DNA from: Rostrohypoxylon terebratum
Taxonomy: Eukaryota; Ascomycota; Sordariomycetes; Xylariales; Hypoxylaceae
Direction of reading: 5' to 3'
Assembly: GCA_022497145.1 (NCBI GenBank)
Contig: MU385872.1
Span: 1 to 64,000 of the forward strand
DNA length: 64,000 bases
Shown here: positions 59,351 to 64,000 of the stretch, piece after piece
How the letters are laid out: every line of letters begins with the position of its first letter
Position numbering within the stretch: position 1 is the first letter of the stretch
Translations under genes and position numbers: made by a program
Notes under the pieces: model-generated
Seen by the model: the letters and a program-made list of their open reading frames with translations, nothing else
Databases searched by the model: none
Told to the model about the DNA's origin: nothing

Positions 59351-62070
59351 TAGGTACGTGTTGTCCCAAATGTCCCATATGTTCCAGATGGATGTCATCT
59401 TATTTGTCTCGTTGAGCCCTAGCTGCAATCTTCTACGAGCAGGGGTCCCGCATGCGCTATCAAAAGTCTCCAACGTCTGTTGGTCCAACTTCGATCTCAT
59501 CCGTGCAGTGCTAGGTACAATACCTACCTAGTAGTAGGAGCCTATGAGGTATAGGTTATGTATTAGGTATACACATACATTTAGTTCACACCTACACACG
59601 TACAAGGGACTCCAGTGGACCAGTGGACCAGTTCGACCAGCTTGCCACGACCAGCCTCTGGCATCTGTGCTTCTACTACTAGTACTAGTACATATGTCAT
59701 AGCTGGAGGTTCCAAGCTGCAAGCTTTGACAGGTGGAACCCCTATTGGAAGTTCGTTGGAAGTTCTCGGTACATCCTCGCTCGAGGGAGCCTGGACCGGA
59801 AGATGGCAGGCCTGGAAGGATGGGCAGGGAGCTTCCTTCTAGAAACATTCCATGCAGTGCGCATCATCTACTTACTACTATGTACACTATTAGTAGGGCG
59901 CTGTCTGACCAGTGACCGTCAGGCTATCAACCAACAACACCATGTTTTGTTTGCTCGCCTGGCGTTCTTGGCTAGTTACGAACAGACCGTTTCTCAGACC
60001 ACAGGCTATTTCAAAAAGACCAAAAAGACCTACCGACCTGCCGACATGCAGGAGGAAGATGCAAGACATGTGCAATACAATTTCCGATACGCGACGCAAT
60101 GTCAACTTGTCCTTTCATGTTCTGCTTGTCCTGCCCGTCCTGCCCGTCCTCTCCAGCCTGCACCGGATAGACAATCCCGGCGGATGCTTGGAAATATGGT
60201 GATTTCGGTAAAGGGTTCATGTCTGTCAGGAATCTTCAACATTACGCAAACCTTTCCGGAGATTCGTGATTTTTTCCCCGTTTTCCCTCTCTTCCAAGAT
60301 TCTCCAAAACCTCGACGGGTTACATTAGACGCATGACATATATGTTGGTTTGAAACAGCCGCCCATCCTAATATCTAACCACGTCGTAAAATGTTTCTTT
60401 GAGCGAGATATGCGCTGCCTACATAGTATTTAGGTAGGCACCTAGTCTGCCAGCGCGTGTTTTCCGTGGTAATATCCTCCGGATGTCTTAGAACGCCCGG
60501 ACGGGTTCTTGGTTGCGACTAGCGGCTCTACATAGTAGTATAGCTATTAGCTATCGCATTCTCCTTCCTGCATCTATCTGAGTCTAGATTTAACCAAATT
60601 TCTCGTCTCTAGGGTTGTCGTACATCTATATTACCGATAATATACTCCCTAAATATACATATTTGATCTTCCTTTCTGGACCCCTTTGATCGCCACCTCA
60701 TTCCTCATTGCGACTAGCCTTGTCTAAGAGTATGTCTCTCGAGAGCCGATTCTCTCTCTTACATGTTTAGAACTTTAGCATACCATATTCTGCCGTGCTA
60801 GCCAGCCATGCGACAATATCCACTTCAGTACCCGCATCCGCTCCATAGAAAAGAAAAGAAAAAAAAATCTTCAAACTCTTCCACGCAGCCCGCGATCCAG
60901 GACTCCTTCTAGAAAGAGAAGATCGGCGTTCCAAGTATACGCGGGAAAAAAAAAAGGCAAAGATCGTTGGAGAAGTCGCTTTGGCCTTTTTTCCCCTTTC
61001 ACGCTCTTTTCGCTCACTTAGTATTATTATTGTTTGTCCCTTTTTTTTCCCTCTTGTTACCCTCTTCAGGGGTGTTCCGAAATGCGCAGATGAGAACGAT
61101 GCAGAAACGTGGTAATGTTCCATTGCATGCCGTCCTATTCCTTCTCGAATTTATTGATTTTTCTTCAACGACTTCTAGAATGAAACTCGAACCCCCCTCC
61201 GAATGCTTCCCTATTTATTTCCCTTTCCTTCTTTTTTTTCAATAATACTACTACCGCGATACTACCTGACTAGCCTACTGTAGCTATATTATAATGAGCT
61301 ACTCATAAGGACACGTCGAACAACCCGGCTCTGCCTAACCTTCCAGCCTGCCAGCCTACCTTATCCGTCGCAGTCGACAGGTAGGCTAGACGGGGATTGT
61401 CTTGGAAGTATGCAAGTCATTCGCATGGTGCCCGTTCCCCAATATCACCAAGGCATGTATATCGGGTAGTATATCTTTGTAAATATTGGTTTGTAATCAT
61501 AAGGAATACCGTGTCCGCGGCATCGCCCTTGAAACAATGAGACGCGGGACGGGAAACCCGTCCTCTTCCCCAAGACCGATCGACCATACGCATGACATCG
61601 CGTTCGGGTATTACGTCGACGTAGGTTTTACATAGATAGATACAGGTAGGTACTAGGTAGGTATTGTACGAGGTAAACAGCCACTGCCTAGACTTCATAC
61701 GCCCGCACGCCCCTATCTCTGACGAAACCACGCTTGTTTCTGCGAATAGGTATTAAATAATAGGTATTACACCACGTACGTTATAGACAATGGACCTACA
61801 TTATACATATAATTACACACATTATGTTTGTCTCGATACCACCCAGCTAAACCCGCTGCGCGCCTCCCGCGGCCGGAAACCCATCCGGGCACGCAAGGGG
61901 CCTGGCTACCCTACCCTACCTAGGATCCGGGTGATCCCGCCGTCGTTCTCGAAGCCCTGGAGTTCTGTCTCGTGCGAAACAGGAAGGCAGCTCATCATAC
62001 AACTTACAGACCTATTACGACTTCTGAATAGGTACATGCCTTTTACTCGCCTACCTCCTACTCCATATAC

Positions 62071-62096
62071 ATGACATGGCATGACATGACATGACA
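62071..62096 (+). repeat. (ATGAC)n pentamer repeat
   Basis: ATGACATGGCATGACATGAC followed by another ATGAC: an imperfect pentamer tandem repeat. Confidence 0.75.
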
Positions 62097-62960
62097 ATAT
62101 CCGTACACACAAATGCGTACCTGCTTATACATACCTAATACATATCACCTACATGCGTACCTACCTATATGCGAGGCACGAGCCAAATCAAATCTCGAAT
62201 CTCAAAAAATCTCCCAACCTTGGAAGCATCCAAGTTCTAGAACCGAGATTGTGTACTTCCCAGAAAGTGACACTACCTACCTACATATAATTGGCCGCCC
62301 ATCCGATCCGAGATCTTACGTATGTATTATTATTATGTAGAAGGGCCAAAAGAGAAAAATGACAAAAAGATGACGATACCTAGCCGCGAGTAGGGAAAAG
62401 GGAGGAGAAGATAATACCCCTATACCAGGCGAGTTATTATTATTTCACCACCGTGCTGAAGCCGGGAAACGCGATCGTACGATCAGAGATCTCGCGCGGG
62501 GCCTTCGGATCTTGCCTTGCTTGCTTGCCTGTCTGCCAGGTAGATACTTGCCTGGTCGCTTGCTTGCTAGCTTCGAGAACACCGAATTGTTTACTGTTTG
62601 GGGGTGTGGTCTCAAGAAAAGAGGCCAATTGTGTATGCCCAGACCGAAAAGCCTCGCGTCTAATCTAATATTCTTTTCTCTTCGTCTCATACTCTCTCGC
62701 CCAGCTGGGACCGTACACGAAAAAAAGGGAAGAGCTACCAAAGGGTCTCAGACAATATTTCCCGAAACTCTGCGACTCGTCATGATTCCGATCTTGTCGC
62801 TAACCTGCTGTGCAACTTCCCGTCATCTACTCTACTGTCACGCTCTTCTGTCTTCTAAAGTCCTTGACGGCGTATTACGACCACGGCTGAACGGCAGACG
62901 ACGTGCCCCTGCTCATCACATTTTTCCCATGAGGTCGCCTCGGTAGGCCGATGTCACCTA

Positions 62961-64000
62961 TCATCGCGTCATGCTTCCGATGAGTTCCTTGTGTGCCTCC
63001 TTCTCCTTCGCGCCCTCGCTCAGGCTTCCCACGCTCCTCAAGTCGCCAACCACGTCCTTCGCCTTGCCGAAGTAGACTTCCTGCAGGAGATTCCGCATCT
63101 TGAGTTCCATGTCCTCGACGAGCTTCCCGATGTTGGCGATCTGCTGCTCTTCGCTCTCTGCCGGCAGCTCGATCTCGATCTGGCGCGTCATGTTGCCCGA
63201 CAGGTCCATATCCCCGAGGCTGTTCGAGTTCGTAGATAGTGACAGGATGACGGTAGATGTGAGATTGTACTGCGTGAACCGGGCTCGGTCGATGGCCTCG
63301 AATACGTGGATCGAGTCCCAGGTACCTTCGCTAGCGCTGCCTGGCTTGGCCTCTGAACCGGATACAAAGTCAGCCTCCCGGAAATTCTCGTATTCACTAC
63401 TCAACACGTTGCCCAGGAAGTAAATAAACCACCGATGCCGTCAATAGCGTACGTCCTCCCCAGTAATCCGTAAGCGCTATGTCAAGGTCTCAGATGCGAG
63501 ATGCAAGATCTATGACCCCCGATTTTGGACCTGTCCACAGACAAGCCATTTCTTTTTTTACTGTATCTCAGATCCAATGTCTCGAATCTAGAGTAACGTA
63601 ATATGGCGAGGATCCTGTAAGCTCAGGGATGGTATAACGCCCGTGCCCGGCTCGGTAACTACCCGAGCGCCACTTCCAGCCTTCAAGTGCAACGATGGTA
63701 GCGACGAGGCGGTAGGTGGGGATCCCCTAGACTATCATATTATAGCCCCAATAATACCAGGGAATATACCCACTCGGCATACCCGACAACGCGTCATGAA
63801 TCCGGATCTAGAGCTTAAAACAAAGGGGAAATCAAGAACTTCGCTTACCCTTCTTTAACAACACCACACCCGCAAACCCATCATCCAAGTTCCAGAAGTA
63901 GACGCTGCTCACTCCCCCCTCGTAGTAAAGATCCCTGTACACGTCGAAGGCCTCGTTCGCCCTGACCTCCATCTTGCGGACCTTCTCGCTAGGCAGGCTG
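62961..64000 (-). CDS. CAP2: F-actin capping protein subunit beta, 3' part, cut by right edge
   Basis: With the alpha subunit it caps actin filament barbed ends. The 5' end lies beyond the window. Exons seen: 64000-63849 and 63352-62961. The first gives SLPSEKVRKMEVRANEAFDV and VSSVYFWNLDDGFAGVVLLK; the second gives GTWDSIHVFEAIDRARFTQY, LSGNMTRQIEIELP and NIGKLVEDMELKMRNLLQEV followed by YFGKAKDVVGDLRS. The actin-binding C-terminal tentacle is present and ends IGSMTR. The intron between them is 496 bp, much longer than others in the window, but no conserved family segment is missing, so it is likely a real intron. Confidence 0.95.

Larger units (their letters stand above)
55961..62960. other. 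Gene-poor 7 kb region
   Basis: Only one candidate small ORF (58524-58793) looks protein-like. The rest is microsatellites, CCTAGG-type motif clusters, homopolymer runs and sequence where short frames on both strands overlap, as expected by chance. A 177-codon frame at 59803-60336 is compositionally poor and overlapped on the other strand. There may be non-coding transcripts that I cannot see. Confidence 0.5.

Noticed and set aside
59803..60336. 177-codon + frame in the gene desert
   Set aside because: No family pattern, awkward composition (ACPARPARPLQPAPDRQSRR) and overlapping open frames on both strands; likely chance.
60767..61123. 118-codon minus-strand frame
   Set aside because: Composition is driven by A-rich homopolymer runs (poly-Lys/Phe); no protein-like pattern.
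1..64000. tRNA, 5S rRNA and spliceosomal snRNA genes
   Set aside because: I looked for B-box GGTTCGA-type sequences and for conserved U6/U2 segments and found none with supporting structure; a covariance-model scan would be decisive.

Overview
The window is nuclear DNA of a filamentous ascomycete (Pezizomycotina, most likely Sordariomycetes; inferred, not proven). Genes are split by many short introns (about 45-200 bp, GTRNGT...YAG). The gene content is that of a mould: a creB-type deubiquitinase, a fungal MNR2/ALR-type CorA transporter, an Osh6/7-type oxysterol-binding protein, a PTH11-like receptor relic and a DUF3435 tyrosine recombinase. No rRNA, tRNA, CRISPR or bacterial-style operon was seen.

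Layout. (1) Positions 1 to about 10,800 are accessory in character. They hold a decayed DUF3435 (Starship-captain-type) recombinase reading leftwards off the window and ending in zinc fingers and a chromodomain-like segment, a broken PTH11-like membrane receptor with a RIP-type nonsense codon, an intact six-exon cytochrome P450, and a possible further ORF relic. (2) Positions about 10,800 to 31,500 are core: RAD21 cohesin kleisin, elongin A, NEDD8 (four tiny exons), prohibitin-2, RNA15/CstF64, a CorA-type Mg2+ transporter, U2AF small subunit and a seven-exon OSBP-related protein. (3) Positions 31,500 to 43,800 carry a large conserved fungal protein of unknown function, ALG12, YOS1 (four exons, divergent from ALG12) and creB. 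(4) Positions 43,800 to 64,000 are sparser: mitochondrial phosphate carrier, a CBS-domain protein, a small lipocalin-like conserved protein and an atypical extended SDR, then a 7 kb stretch with almost no coding signal, then the 3' part of F-actin capping protein beta, cut by the right edge.

The core genes are unrelated housekeeping functions (chromosome cohesion, transcription elongation, mRNA 3' processing and splicing, ER glycosylation and trafficking, ubiquitin-like signalling, mitochondria, actin). Divergent pairs (PHB2/RNA15 and ALG12/YOS1) share short promoters, but there is no functional cluster. The most interesting part is the left end: a recombinase relic whose orientation predicts that any mobile-element cargo lies beyond position 1, next to otherwise decayed accessory genes. 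Several genes (NEDD8, YOS1 and the terminal exons of others) are invisible as long ORFs and were found by reading splice junctions; their exon coordinates are given.
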